From Streptococcus oralis (GTDB taxonomy: Bacteria; Bacillota; Bacilli; Lactobacillales; Streptococcaceae), in assembly GCF_016127915.1 (NCBI RefSeq), contig NZ_CP066059.1, forward strand, positions 620,001-684,000: DNA of 64,000 nucleotides. Direction: 5' to 3'. The notes beneath the pieces are model-generated. The model worked only from the letters and a program-made list of their open reading frames with translations, was not told the DNA's origin and did not search any database. Made by a program: the position numbers and the translations under genes. Shown here piece after piece: positions 56,269 through 64,000 of the stretch. How positions within the stretch are numbered: the first letter of the stretch is position 1; every line of letters starts with the position of its first letter.

Positions 56269-56700
56269 GATTCATCCCCTCTTCATCCCATTTTATATAT
56301 TTCCATTTTATACCTAAAAGTTTTAAAATACAACAACAAACATGGAAGGGGTTACAAAAACATGCTGTTTTCTAAAGTAGTGTAAACATAAGAATGGGAA
56401 AATCCCTTTTAGAGGAGTTTTAAAACATTACTAGAATGATCTTTATTACTATAAAACCATTCACCATAGAATTGCTTCACTTCCATACCCTAAAGTAAGA
56501 AATGGATGATATTTCCCTTAAATTAACTGTAAAGGATTGTATTGTTGAAAATGGGTACATTCTCTGTGATTCAAATATCAAAAAAGAGAGAATAATGTAA
56601 TCCTCTCCTGTTCTTCGTTCTATGTGAGACTTTTCAATTGACAATGAACTTGTTTTCCTTATGTTTCATTTTTTGAGACTAATACCACGGTTTCAACTGG
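56269..56700. other. Intergenic region mvaA / cas3
   Basis: These 432 bases, AT-rich, carry the probable cas promoter (minus strand TATAAA near 56300) and the mvaA terminator at 56580-56609. No ORF of coding character was seen. It marks the right-hand junction of the CRISPR insertion. Confidence 0.5.
56580..56609 (-). terminator. Terminator after mvaA
   Basis: GAGAG (56587-56591) and CTCTC (56604-56608) pair; on the minus strand TTTTTTG follows. The stem is short. Confidence 0.6.
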
Positions 56701-57975
56701 TTAAGACCGCCAGACTTTTAAATATTGCTGGGCTGTCTCTAAGTTAAAGGTTTTATCTGCGATGAGGCGCTCAACGAGGGGAGCAACCTCGGACTCACTA
56801 GCACCTGCTAGGAGCGCTAGGGATTTGGCCTGTAATTTCATGTGACCTTGCTGGATTCCCGTACTTACCAAGGCTTTGAGGGCCGCAAAGTTTTGGGCAA
56901 GGCCGATGGACACGATAATCTGAGCTAATTCTTTGGCAGAAGGATTTCCTAGTAGTTCATGACTGAGGGCTACACGAGGGTTGAGTCCGATAGAGCCACC
57001 CTTTGTCGCTACCGGCATGGGCAGGGTCATCTCACCGACCAATTCTTCTGTGTCCCTATCTAGACTCCATCGACTGAGACCTTGATAGTGTCCATCTCGA
57101 CTGGCAAAGGCATGGGCCCCAGCTTCGATGGCACGCCAGTCATTACCAGTGGCAATCAAAATGGCATCAATACCGTTAAAAATCCCTTTATTATGAGTAG
57201 CCGCTCGGTAAGGATCAGCCTGCGCAAACTGGCTAGCCAAGGCTATTTTCTCCGCAATTTCTCGTCCTTGGTCCCTTTGGGGACTCAAGTAGCGAAAGGC
57301 GATACGACAACTTGCTGTCACCAGAGAATCAGTCGCGTAGTTGGACAAAATTCCCATAAGACTCTGTCCTTGACTGAGTTCTTCTAAGACTGGCTTCAAG
57401 GCTTCCAGCATGGTGTTGAGCATATTGGCTCCCATAGCTTCCTGGGTATCGACATGGAGATAGACAACGAGAAAGTCTGTTTCACCTTTGATCTGCTCTA
57501 CATGCAAATCACGCGCCCCGCCACCACGTTTGACGATGGAGGGATAGGCTTGATTGGCAAGTTCCAAGAGTTCGGCTCTCTTGCTGGCAATCTTCTCTTG
57601 CGCTTGTTCAGGGTCAGCAACTTGATAAAGGGCTACCTGACCAATCATCTGGCGCTCATGTACTTGAGCAGTAAAGCCACCTGCTCGCTTGATGATTTTG
57701 CTGGCATAGCTGGCCGCAGCAACCACAGACGGTTCTTCTGTCACATAGGGAACTGTGTAGTCCTGACCGTTCACCAAAAGCTCTGGAATGATGGAATAAG
57801 GCAGAGAAAAAGTTCCTACCACATTCTCACTCAGCTGATCTGCAACTGCCAAGCTAATTTGTTCATCCTGCTCCAGACTGGTTTGCTTTTCAGGACTAAG
57901 GAGCGCCTGAGCTCGCAACAACTCCAGGCGCTCTTGATATGATTTTTTAGAAAATCCATTCCAACTTATCTTCAT
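56701..57975 (-). CDS. mvaA: HMG-CoA reductase, class II
   Basis: The 424-residue enzyme makes mevalonate for isoprenoid synthesis. EEPSVVAAASYASK (about 80-93) holds the catalytic glutamate; the NMLNTMLEA segment and AATHNKGIFNGIDA (lysine) match class II enzymes, and the C-terminal GHMKLQAKSLA includes the catalytic histidine. Its start overlaps the mvaS stop (TAATG). A 3'-end remnant of another allele of this gene lies 10 kb away next to scrR. Confidence 0.96.
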   Translation of the reverse strand: MKISWNGFSKKSYQERLELLRAQALLSPEKQTSLEQDEQISLAVADQLSENVVGTFSLPYSIIPELLVNGQDYTVPYVTEEPSVVAAASYASKIIKRAGGFTAQVHERQMIGQVALYQVADPEQAQEKIASKRAELLELANQAYPSIVKRGGGARDLHVEQIKGETDFLVVYLHVDTQEAMGANMLNTMLEALKPVLEELSQGQSLMGILSNYATDSLVTASCRIAFRYLSPQRDQGREIAEKIALASQFAQADPYRAATHNKGIFNGIDAILIATGNDWRAIEAGAHAFASRDGHYQGLSRWSLDRDTEELVGEMTLPMPVATKGGSIGLNPRVALSHELLGNPSAKELAQIIVSIGLAQNFAALKALVSTGIQQGHMKLQAKSLALLAGASESEVAPLVERLIADKTFNLETAQQYLKVWRS

Positions 57976-59147
57976 TATTTTTCAACCTTGCTATAACGGC
58001 GTTGGTGGTCGACAATTTCAACCAAGGCATAGTCTTGATGTTCATAACCTGCAAATTGAGCTGAGCCAGACTCATCCAACTGCAATTCTTCGAAGAAGAC
58101 TTTTTCATAGTCTGTAACAGACAATGCTGTACGTTGCTTGAGCTTGCTCAAGCGATCCTTATCAAGGTAAGCCTCATAGCCTTCGACCAGCTCTCCACTA
58201 AAGAACTCTGAAACCGCTCCACTTCCGTAACTGTAGAGGGCAATTTTATCTCCAGCCTTCAAAGTCTCTGCATTTTCCAAAAGAGAGAGGAGGCCGAGGA
58301 AGAGGGAACCTGTGTAGATATTCCCAATCATCTGACTGTAGAGAATTGATTTGTCAAAGTTTTCTTGCAAACTATCCTGTTTTTCTTTAGACAAAGTTTT
58401 GTCCATCATCTTGCGCAAGCCTTTTAGGGCCAACTTAGGATAAGGCAAGTGGAAGCAGATAGCTGCAAAGTCATCCATAGTCCAATCATAGCGTTTCTTG
58501 TATTCATCCCAAGTCGTTGTCAGGCAATCAAGATACTGTTGGGTCGAGTACATGCCGTTTACATAAGGAGTACTTGAATAGTTCGGACGCCAGAAATCCA
58601 TGATGTCTCTCGTTTGGGCAACATTATCATTGTTAAAGGTCATGATGCGTGGATTTTGAGTGATTAGCATCGCTACACTTCCAGCACCCTGAGTTGGTTC
58701 ACCTGGAGTTCCCACACCATACTTGGCAATATCACTGGCAATTACCAAAACCTTAGACTCTGGAGAATTTTCTACATGCAATTTAGCATAATGAAGGGCA
58801 GCTGTCGCTCCATAGCAGGCTTCTTTGATTTCAAAGCTACGGGCGAAAGGCTGAATGCCTAATAGGCCATGAACAAAGACTGCCGCTGCCTTACTCTGGT
58901 CAATCCCTGACTCGGTCGCCACGATGACCATATCGATTTCTTCTTTTTCTTTGTCTGTTAAAATAGAGTTGCTTGCACTAGCTGCCAAGGTAACAATGTC
59001 CTCAGTCAGTGGCGCAATACTAATTTCATTTAACAAGAGTCCCTTGCTAAATTTTTCGGGGTCAACTCCCCTCGCTTCTGCTAAGTCTTGTAATTTCAAG
59101 ACATATTGACTGGTCGCAAAACCAATCTTATCAATACCGATTGTCAT
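57975..59147 (-). CDS. mvaS: HMG-CoA synthase
   Basis: The 390-residue enzyme condenses acetoacetyl-CoA with acetyl-CoA. The catalytic C is in FEIKEACYGATAAL (about 104-117), with the histidine in CFHLPYPK and glutamate in VIVATESGIDQ. The ATG at 59147 (MTIGIDKIGF) follows AGAGG; an upstream in-frame ATG adds 14 residues without support. It is first in the mvaS-mvaA operon. Confidence 0.96.
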   Translation of the reverse strand: MTIGIDKIGFATSQYVLKLQDLAEARGVDPEKFSKGLLLNEISIAPLTEDIVTLAASASNSILTDKEKEEIDMVIVATESGIDQSKAAAVFVHGLLGIQPFARSFEIKEACYGATAALHYAKLHVENSPESKVLVIASDIAKYGVGTPGEPTQGAGSVAMLITQNPRIMTFNNDNVAQTRDIMDFWRPNYSSTPYVNGMYSTQQYLDCLTTTWDEYKKRYDWTMDDFAAICFHLPYPKLALKGLRKMMDKTLSKEKQDSLQENFDKSILYSQMIGNIYTGSLFLGLLSLLENAETLKAGDKIALYSYGSGAVSEFFSGELVEGYEAYLDKDRLSKLKQRTALSVTDYEKVFFEELQLDESGSAQFAGYEHQDYALVEIVDHQRRYSKVEK

Positions 59148-59221
59148 ATTTACCTCTGTTTTTTCATTCATTGTAAAAAATCGTTTCATTCTATTTTATC
59201 ACAAATAGGAACAAAAGAGAG

Positions 59222-59252
59222 AAAAAAGACTTGATTCAACAAATCAAGTCTT
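59222..59252 (-). terminator. Terminator after the exporter genes
   Basis: GACTTGATT (59228-59236) and AATCAAGTC (59242-59250) form a stem; on the minus strand TTTTTTC follows. Confidence 0.85.
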
Positions 59253-59265
59253 TGCTTTGATTGTA

Positions 59266-59721
59266 TTAGGAAGAGATTCCTCGTTGTTTTCGGATGTAGT
59301 AATAAAGCTTTAGAATTACCGTTCCACTTGCCATTCCAATAGAAATAACAAGAGCTAACATAACCACCAAAGTCGCGCTAGCAATTGCATGGCTGTAATC
59401 GCCTGTCACAAAGAAAGCTGTCGTTCGATAGGATAAATAACCTGGCACCAAGGGGGCAAGAATGGCCAAGACAAAGACCACCGCTGGTGTCTTGTAGACA
59501 ATACTTAAAATCTGACTGATGCAAGAGCCAATTACTGCTGCGATAAAGGTCGCGACAATAACATTGGTTGGTTCTTTGAGGACGAGATAGAGGAGCCAAA
59601 CACCCATTCCCAAAATACCACCAGGTAGGAGCATGGAGCGTTGAACATTCAGTACGATTAGAAAGGTGATAATGGCGAGTAAACTCGCCACTGCTTGGAG
59701 CAAAATACTTGTTAGAGTCAT
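59266..59721 (-). CDS. Threonine/serine exporter, small subunit (ThrE_2 type)
   Basis: The 151-residue membrane protein has about four or five spans and corresponds to the C-terminal half of ThrE exporters (DUF3815). LAPLVPGYLSYR (about 87-98) matches the conserved motif. It follows the DUF1212 gene by one base and likely forms a complex with its product. Confidence 0.9.
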   Translation of the reverse strand: MTLTSILLQAVASLLAIITFLIVLNVQRSMLLPGGILGMGVWLLYLVLKEPTNVIVATFIAAVIGSCISQILSIVYKTPAVVFVLAILAPLVPGYLSYRTTAFFVTGDYSHAIASATLVVMLALVISIGMASGTVILKLYYYIRKQRGISS

Positions 59722-59722
59722 C

Positions 59723-60481
59723 TTATGTCATCAAAACCAGGGCGACAGAGGTGCCTGCCCCTAAAGCAAGGGTAATGAGCAGAGATTCAAACATCTTGCT
59801 CATACCAGAGTTGATATGGTTGGTCATGATATCCCGTACCGCATTTGTCAGAGCAATCCCTGGAACAAAGGGCATGACCGCTCCTGCTATAATCAGGTCT
59901 GCCGTCGAAGGAAATCCTGTATAGCGGGCCCAGAACTGGGCGATCAATCCAAAAACAAAGGCACCCGCAAAGGCCGTTACAAAAGGAATGCGAACAAACT
60001 TCTCTACATAGAGAGAGAAGGCAAATCCAAATAAAGTCGCAATAGCCGCACCAAAAGCGTCATAGACATTGCCCCCAAACATAATCGAGAAGAAAGGGGC
60101 ACTGAGGGTCGCTGCTACAGTCACTTGGAGCTTGCTATAAGGAAGGGCTTGATTGCCGATTTCTTTGAGCTTTTTAAAGGCTGTCGAGAGATCAATCTGC
60201 CCTCCAACAAGTTCTCGTGATACTTGGTTGACATCACAGACTTTTTCGATGTTATAGGAGGATGATGTCACCCGTTTCATCCGAGAAATATTGGTGTTTT
60301 CAATCGAAAAGAAAATAGCTGCGGGCATGGCAAGAACATTGCAATCCACTATTCCCTGTGAATGGGCAATGCGAATCATGGTGTCCTCAACCCGATGAAT
60401 CTCCGAACCACTTTTCAAGAGAATGGTTCCAGCTAGCATAATCACATCAATGACAGCATTTAACTCTCTCGATTCGTCCAT
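59723..60481 (-). CDS. Threonine/serine exporter, large subunit (ThrE, DUF1212)
   Basis: The 252-residue protein matches DUF1212: MLAGTILLKSGSEIHRVEDTMIRI (about 15-38) at the N-terminus and ADLIIAGAVMPFVPGIALTNAVRDI (about 200-225) at the C-terminus, with membrane spans after residue 120. It acts with the downstream small subunit to export threonine or serine in related bacteria; the substrate here is inferred. GGAGGAG lies ahead of the ATG. Confidence 0.92.
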   Translation of the reverse strand: MDESRELNAVIDVIMLAGTILLKSGSEIHRVEDTMIRIAHSQGIVDCNVLAMPAAIFFSIENTNISRMKRVTSSSYNIEKVCDVNQVSRELVGGQIDLSTAFKKLKEIGNQALPYSKLQVTVAATLSAPFFSIMFGGNVYDAFGAAIATLFGFAFSLYVEKFVRIPFVTAFAGAFVFGLIAQFWARYTGFPSTADLIIAGAVMPFVPGIALTNAVRDIMTNHINSGMSKMFESLLITLALGAGTSVALVLMT

Positions 60482-60530
60482 TTTCTCCTCCTTTTTCCTA
60501 CTTCCTATATTTTATCACAAAATCTTGTGA

Positions 60531-60565
60531 AAAAAAATCTTTGTCATGAAATCATGACAAAGATT
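60531..60565 (-). terminator. Terminator after stkP
   Basis: AATCTTTGTCATG and CATGACAAAGATT arms form a strong perfect stem; on the minus strand it is followed by TTTTTTT. Confidence 0.9.
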
Positions 60566-60568
60566 CGT

Positions 60569-62470
60569 TTAATCTCGAGAACTTTCGTGAGTTCCTTCAC
60601 TATTGGATGAACTGCTAGAAGGAGTATTCCCTTGTTGATTTCCTTGTTGGTTCCCCTGGTTTGGACTTGTAGGAGAACCCTGGTTCCCACGTTGGGCAGG
60701 GTTAGAGGATGAAGTTGATGGTGGTGTTTTTGGTTTGTAGATAGAAAGTTTGATACGCGTACTTGCAAGATCAACCTGTTCTCCTGCTCTTGGCGTTTGG
60801 CTTACAACAGTTCCTTCTGCCGTTCCTTCAGGAGCAGTCGATACTTCTACAACCTCAATATTTGCTTCCTTCACACCGACAATCTGAGTCAAGTTATTCT
60901 TTGTAAACTCGAGACTTGAACCAATGTAGTTCGGCATGCTGACACTAGTCACCTTCTTAGCTACTGTTAAAGTAATCGTAGTGGCTTTTGAGAGATCATA
61001 GGTCGAACCCGATGCAGGGGTCTGTCTGAGGACGGTTCCAGGTTCGCTTTCATTGGATTCTTCCTCTTCCATCTTGATTAGATTTTCAGGAACCTTCTTC
61101 TCCTTGAGTTCAGCTACAACTTCCGTATACTTGCGTCCGACATAATTGCTTAATTGGAAGGATTGCTTACCAGAAGAAACGATCAAATTGACCTTGGTTC
61201 CTTCTTTTCGGCCACTACCAGCTTCTGGATCCGTTCGAATAACACGTCCTTCTGCTACGGTATCGCTGGCTTCTGACTTTTCTTCACCGGCTTCAAACTT
61301 GGATTTTTTAAGAGCTTCCTTAGCCTCTGCAACGGTTTGTCCAGCCACGTTAGGAATAGCAATCGTTGCTGGTGTTCTTGACAAAATCCAGACCAAAGAG
61401 GCTGCAACCAATAGAAGACTGGCCAAAAGAATCATATAGCGAGCCTTAAACTTCCGTTTCTTGGCTGGCTTTGGCGCTGGAGCCGGCTCTGCCACTGGTT
61501 GAGTTGGTTTCTTTGGCTGAGGGCGTTCTTCCTGCGCCGGAGCTTTAGGAATCGATGTCAGTGTACTTTGTGGAACTTTAGGTAAAGTCTTAGTGTCTGC
61601 CTTACTCGCATCGTCAAAGACCAGTTTCGGTTCATTCCGACGATTATAAGACAAGCTAGTTGACAAGTCCACATACATTTCTGAAACAGACTGATAACGG
61701 TCTGACAACTTCTTAGCAGTTGCCTTGATGACAACATTTTCTAAAGCCTGAGGGACAGATGGATTTTCAGCTATGACGGACGGTAGTGGCTTCTGGAAAT
61801 GCTGGAGGGCAATCGTAACCGCACTATCCCCATCATAAGGGATATGTCCCGTCAGCATCTCATAGAAGATAATCCCCATTGCATAGATATCACTCTGGAA
61901 GGTCGCTTTAGAACCACGTGCTTGCTCAGGTGACAAATAATGAACAGAACCCAGCATTGAGTTCGTCTGGGTCAGACTGGTCTCCGCAAAGGCTACTGCA
62001 ATCCCAAAGTCCGTGACCTTAGCTGTGCCGTCTGGTGTCAAGAGGATATTTTGAGGTTTCAAATCCCGGTGAACAATTCCTCGAGTATGGGCTAAGCGCA
62101 TGGCCAAGAGGATTTGCCCCATGATCCGAACTGCTTCTTCATTTGAAAGAGGATAGTGTTCTTTGATATAACGCTTGAGGTCAAGACCTGCTACGTATTC
62201 CATAGCTAGGTACTGTTGACCGTCTTCCTCACCAATATCTGTTATCCGAACGATATGAGGATGGTCCAGATCCGCCATGGCCCTCGCTTCACGCTGGAAA
62301 CGTGCCACAGCAATCGGGTCCGTCTGGTAGTTGGTCCTCAGGACCTTCACTGCCACTTCTTCCCCGTCTAGGATCAAATCCTTGGCCAAGTAAACATCTG
62401 CCATGCCTCCTCGACCAATCTGCTTGACAATCCGATACCGCCCGGCAAAAATCTTGCCGATTTGGATCAT
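60569..62470 (-). CDS. stkP: PASTA-domain Ser/Thr protein kinase
   Basis: The 633-residue kinase monitors the cell wall and phosphorylates division proteins. The N-terminal kinase domain is complete: [11 protein letters not shown] (about 19-29), VAVKVLR (K42), [11 protein letters not shown] (D134), DFG. One membrane span lies at about 345-365. Three PASTA repeats follow (about 370-440, 441-510, 511-580), then a tail of about 50 residues rich in S, N, Q, G and P. Pneumococcal StkP has four PASTA repeats, as I recall. The start overlaps the phpP stop by four bases (ATGA). Confidence 0.95.
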   Translation of the reverse strand: MIQIGKIFAGRYRIVKQIGRGGMADVYLAKDLILDGEEVAVKVLRTNYQTDPIAVARFQREARAMADLDHPHIVRITDIGEEDGQQYLAMEYVAGLDLKRYIKEHYPLSNEEAVRIMGQILLAMRLAHTRGIVHRDLKPQNILLTPDGTAKVTDFGIAVAFAETSLTQTNSMLGSVHYLSPEQARGSKATFQSDIYAMGIIFYEMLTGHIPYDGDSAVTIALQHFQKPLPSVIAENPSVPQALENVVIKATAKKLSDRYQSVSEMYVDLSTSLSYNRRNEPKLVFDDASKADTKTLPKVPQSTLTSIPKAPAQEERPQPKKPTQPVAEPAPAPKPAKKRKFKARYMILLASLLLVAASLVWILSRTPATIAIPNVAGQTVAEAKEALKKSKFEAGEEKSEASDTVAEGRVIRTDPEAGSGRKEGTKVNLIVSSGKQSFQLSNYVGRKYTEVVAELKEKKVPENLIKMEEEESNESEPGTVLRQTPASGSTYDLSKATTITLTVAKKVTSVSMPNYIGSSLEFTKNNLTQIVGVKEANIEVVEVSTAPEGTAEGTVVSQTPRAGEQVDLASTRIKLSIYKPKTPPSTSSSNPAQRGNQGSPTSPNQGNQQGNQQGNTPSSSSSNSEGTHESSRD

Positions 62471-63207
62471 TCTGCTGCCTCCTCGTTCATGTAAACAAGG
62501 GCAACCGTAATGTTGTCTAAACCTCCTGCATTGTTAGCGAAACGAATAAGGGTTGCCGCCTTGTCTGCTAGGGAAATATCGCTGGTTACGATATCATAAA
62601 TCTCGCTTGCCGAAATCATATTGGTCAAACCATCACTATTGAGCAAGAGATAATCTCCTGACTCCAGTGTAATCATCCCAAAATCTGGCTGGATTTCATC
62701 TTTTTGTCCGATAGACTGGGTGATGATATTCTTTTGAGGGTGAGTTTCTGCTTCTTCTGGAGTCAATTGACCAGCCTTGAGCAATTCATTAACCAAGGAA
62801 TGGTCACTCGTCAACTGGTGGTATTCTTCTCCACGAATCAAACCGATACGAGAATCTCCAATATGAGCATAGATGGCTTGGTTGTCAATAAACGCAACAG
62901 CTTCTAGCGTTGTTCCCATACCTCTGTAGGCTTCGTCCTGACCTAGTTGATGAATTTTTTGATTTTCAATCTCCAGGTAGTGGGCAAACCACTCACGAAC
63001 TTCATTGACTGAGTCAATTTGGGTATCCACCCAAGCCACACCAAGGTCTGTTACCGCCATCTCACTAGCGATATTTCCTGCACGGTGCCCTCCCATCCCG
63101 TCAGCCAAGATGATCATAGTGCGTCCTGCTCGGTTGACAAAGTGATTGACATAGTCCTGATTATTTGTCCGTTTCTGACCAACATCTGTTAATAATGCTA
63201 TTTCCAT
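62467..63207 (-). CDS. phpP: PP2C-type protein phosphatase PhpP
   Basis: The 246-residue PPM phosphatase reverses StkP phosphorylation. Metal ligands lie in [18 protein letters not shown] (early), [15 protein letters not shown] (about 35-50), [11 protein letters not shown] and [11 protein letters not shown] (about 228-238). It is upstream of stkP with a four-base overlap, and follows rsmB by 15 bases. Confidence 0.96.
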   Translation of the reverse strand: MEIALLTDVGQKRTNNQDYVNHFVNRAGRTMIILADGMGGHRAGNIASEMAVTDLGVAWVDTQIDSVNEVREWFAHYLEIENQKIHQLGQDEAYRGMGTTLEAVAFIDNQAIYAHIGDSRIGLIRGEEYHQLTSDHSLVNELLKAGQLTPEEAETHPQKNIITQSIGQKDEIQPDFGMITLESGDYLLLNSDGLTNMISASEIYDIVTSDISLADKAATLIRFANNAGGLDNITVALVYMNEEAAE

Positions 63208-63222
63208 TGTGTCAGTTCCTTC

Positions 63223-64000
63223 CTATTCTGATATCTTGCGAAATTGGCTGATAAAGAATCCATCACTTCCATACAATTCAGGAGTGATCAGGATGCAGCC
63301 ATCTTTCAGGATATCTTTACATTCGTGTTCTAGTTTAACCTGCTCGAACTCGGGATGACTTTCTAAAAACGCCTCAACGACTTGAAAGTTCTCCTCAGAG
63401 ACAATAGTACAGGTACTATAAGTTATTATACCACCTTTTCGTAGCGTTTGACAAACACTACCTAATATTTCCAGCTGAATTTCCTGTAAGGACGTGAAAT
63501 CTGCTGTTTCTTTATTGTATTTGATGTCTGGTTTGCGGCGCAAGAGTCCAATCCCAGAACAGGGAGCATCTACCAAAATCTTATCAAAAGAGTCCCTTTC
63601 AAAAAACTCATGCACCTTTCTGGCATCCAATTTTTGCGTTTGCACTTGATCTGCCACACCTAAACGCTCCGCATTTTCTTGGATCAAGTCCAACTTATGG
63701 TCATAAAGATCCAAAGCCGTCACCTTTCCAGATGTGAGGTAAGAAGCAATGTGGGCTGTTTTCCCACCCGGAGCCGCACAGGCATCTAGAACCTGTTCAT
63801 CACCTTGTAGATCAAGAGTCGGAGCAACCAATTGACTGGACTCGTCTTGGATGGTTATAGCCCCTTCTGCGAACAAATCATGACCTGCAAAGTGGCCTTG
63901 CTCCTTGACCAGACCAGTGGCCGCCAAAGGGGAATCAGTCGTCTCTAACACAGCTTTGAATTCCTCTTTTCGGCTCAAGTCAGTCACCCGGATGCTGGCT
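63223..64000 (-). CDS. rsmB: 16S rRNA m5C methyltransferase RsmB (3' part)
   Basis: The visible 259 codons are the C-terminal part of RsmB/Sun, which methylates C967 of 16S rRNA. DACAAPGGKTAHIAS holds the SAM-binding motif I, DAPCSGIGLLRRKPD the first cysteine and STCTIVSEENFQVV the catalytic cysteine. The frame stays open to position 64000, and ASIRVTDLSRK reads on as in full-length RsmB, so the gene is cut by the window edge, not truncated. The order rsmB-phpP-stkP is typical of streptococci. Confidence 0.9.
   Translation of the reverse strand, partial: ASIRVTDLSRKEEFKAVLETTDSPLAATGLVKEQGHFAGHDLFAEGAITIQDESSQLVAPTLDLQGDEQVLDACAAPGGKTAHIASYLTSGKVTALDLYDHKLDLIQENAERLGVADQVQTQKLDARKVHEFFERDSFDKILVDAPCSGIGLLRRKPDIKYNKETADFTSLQEIQLEILGSVCQTLRKGGIITYSTCTIVSEENFQVVEAFLESHPEFEQVKLEHECKDILKDGCILITPELYGSDGFFISQFRKISE

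Noticed and set aside
56341..56520. Possible type II CRISPR repeat or tracrRNA-like element upstream of cas3 (GCTGTTTTCTAAA and similar)
   Set aside because: Only short AT-rich similarity; no repeat spacing and no type II cas genes.

Overview
The window looks like the chromosome of a mitis-group-type Streptococcus (low-GC Firmicute). The psaBCA-tpxD-psaR manganese block next to pepO, a relA/dtd pair, the scrK/scrA/scrB/scrR sucrose cluster, mvaS-mvaA, and phpP-stkP after rsmB are typical of that group. No rRNA, tRNA or intact insertion sequence was seen. I could not fix the species from sequence alone.

Layout: 1-2.8 kb holds a T-box leader, a small membrane-protein gene and thrS. 2.8-6 kb holds a DUF389 membrane protein and a BceRS-like two-component system on the minus strand. 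6-11 kb holds a TetR regulator with paired palindromic operators, a membrane-anchored flavin-reductase-like protein, an alpha/beta hydrolase, a NOX-type ferric-reductase-fold flavocytochrome and an MBL-fold hydrolase. 11-17 kb is the Mn/oxidative-stress block: pepO, psaB-psaC-psaA, tpxD, psaR. 17-20 kb holds a small membrane protein, dtd and relA; 20.4-24 kb a cell-wall-anchored 5'-nucleotidase and the sugar-importer ATPase msmK. 24-31 kb is one long minus-strand operon (pnp, cysE, a YdeI-like fragment, nucleoside phosphorylase, RibD-like reductase, cysS, mrnC, PucR-type regulator). 31-35 kb is metE-metF with a Met-box palindrome.

Accessory parts: 35-39 kb carries a DUF1722 gene, a pyrimidine-dimer-glycosylase-like gene and a visibly AT-rich pair, an AbiH-family gene plus an unrecognised partner that has a HEPN-type RNxxxH motif; this is a candidate two-gene anti-phage module. 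40-46 kb is the sucrose regulon. 46-56.3 kb is a type I-E CRISPR-Cas locus: 36 repeats and 35 spacers, cas6e-cas5e-cas7e-cse2-cse1-cas3, but no cas1 or cas2. A second 3' end of mvaA lies beside scrR, convergent with it across a shared bidirectional terminator, so the whole CRISPR-Cas block appears to sit between two mvaA 3' ends. That indicates insertion at the scrR/mvaA junction, followed by decay of one copy.

56.7-64 kb returns to core genes: mvaA-mvaS, a split threonine/serine exporter, the StkP Ser/Thr kinase with three PASTA repeats, its phosphatase PhpP, and the 3' part of rsmB, which runs off the window. Interference genes of the CRISPR system are intact and could still act with the stored spacers, while acquisition would need help from elsewhere. 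Two spacers near opposite ends of the array share a protospacer at the protein level, which records repeated exposure to related phages.
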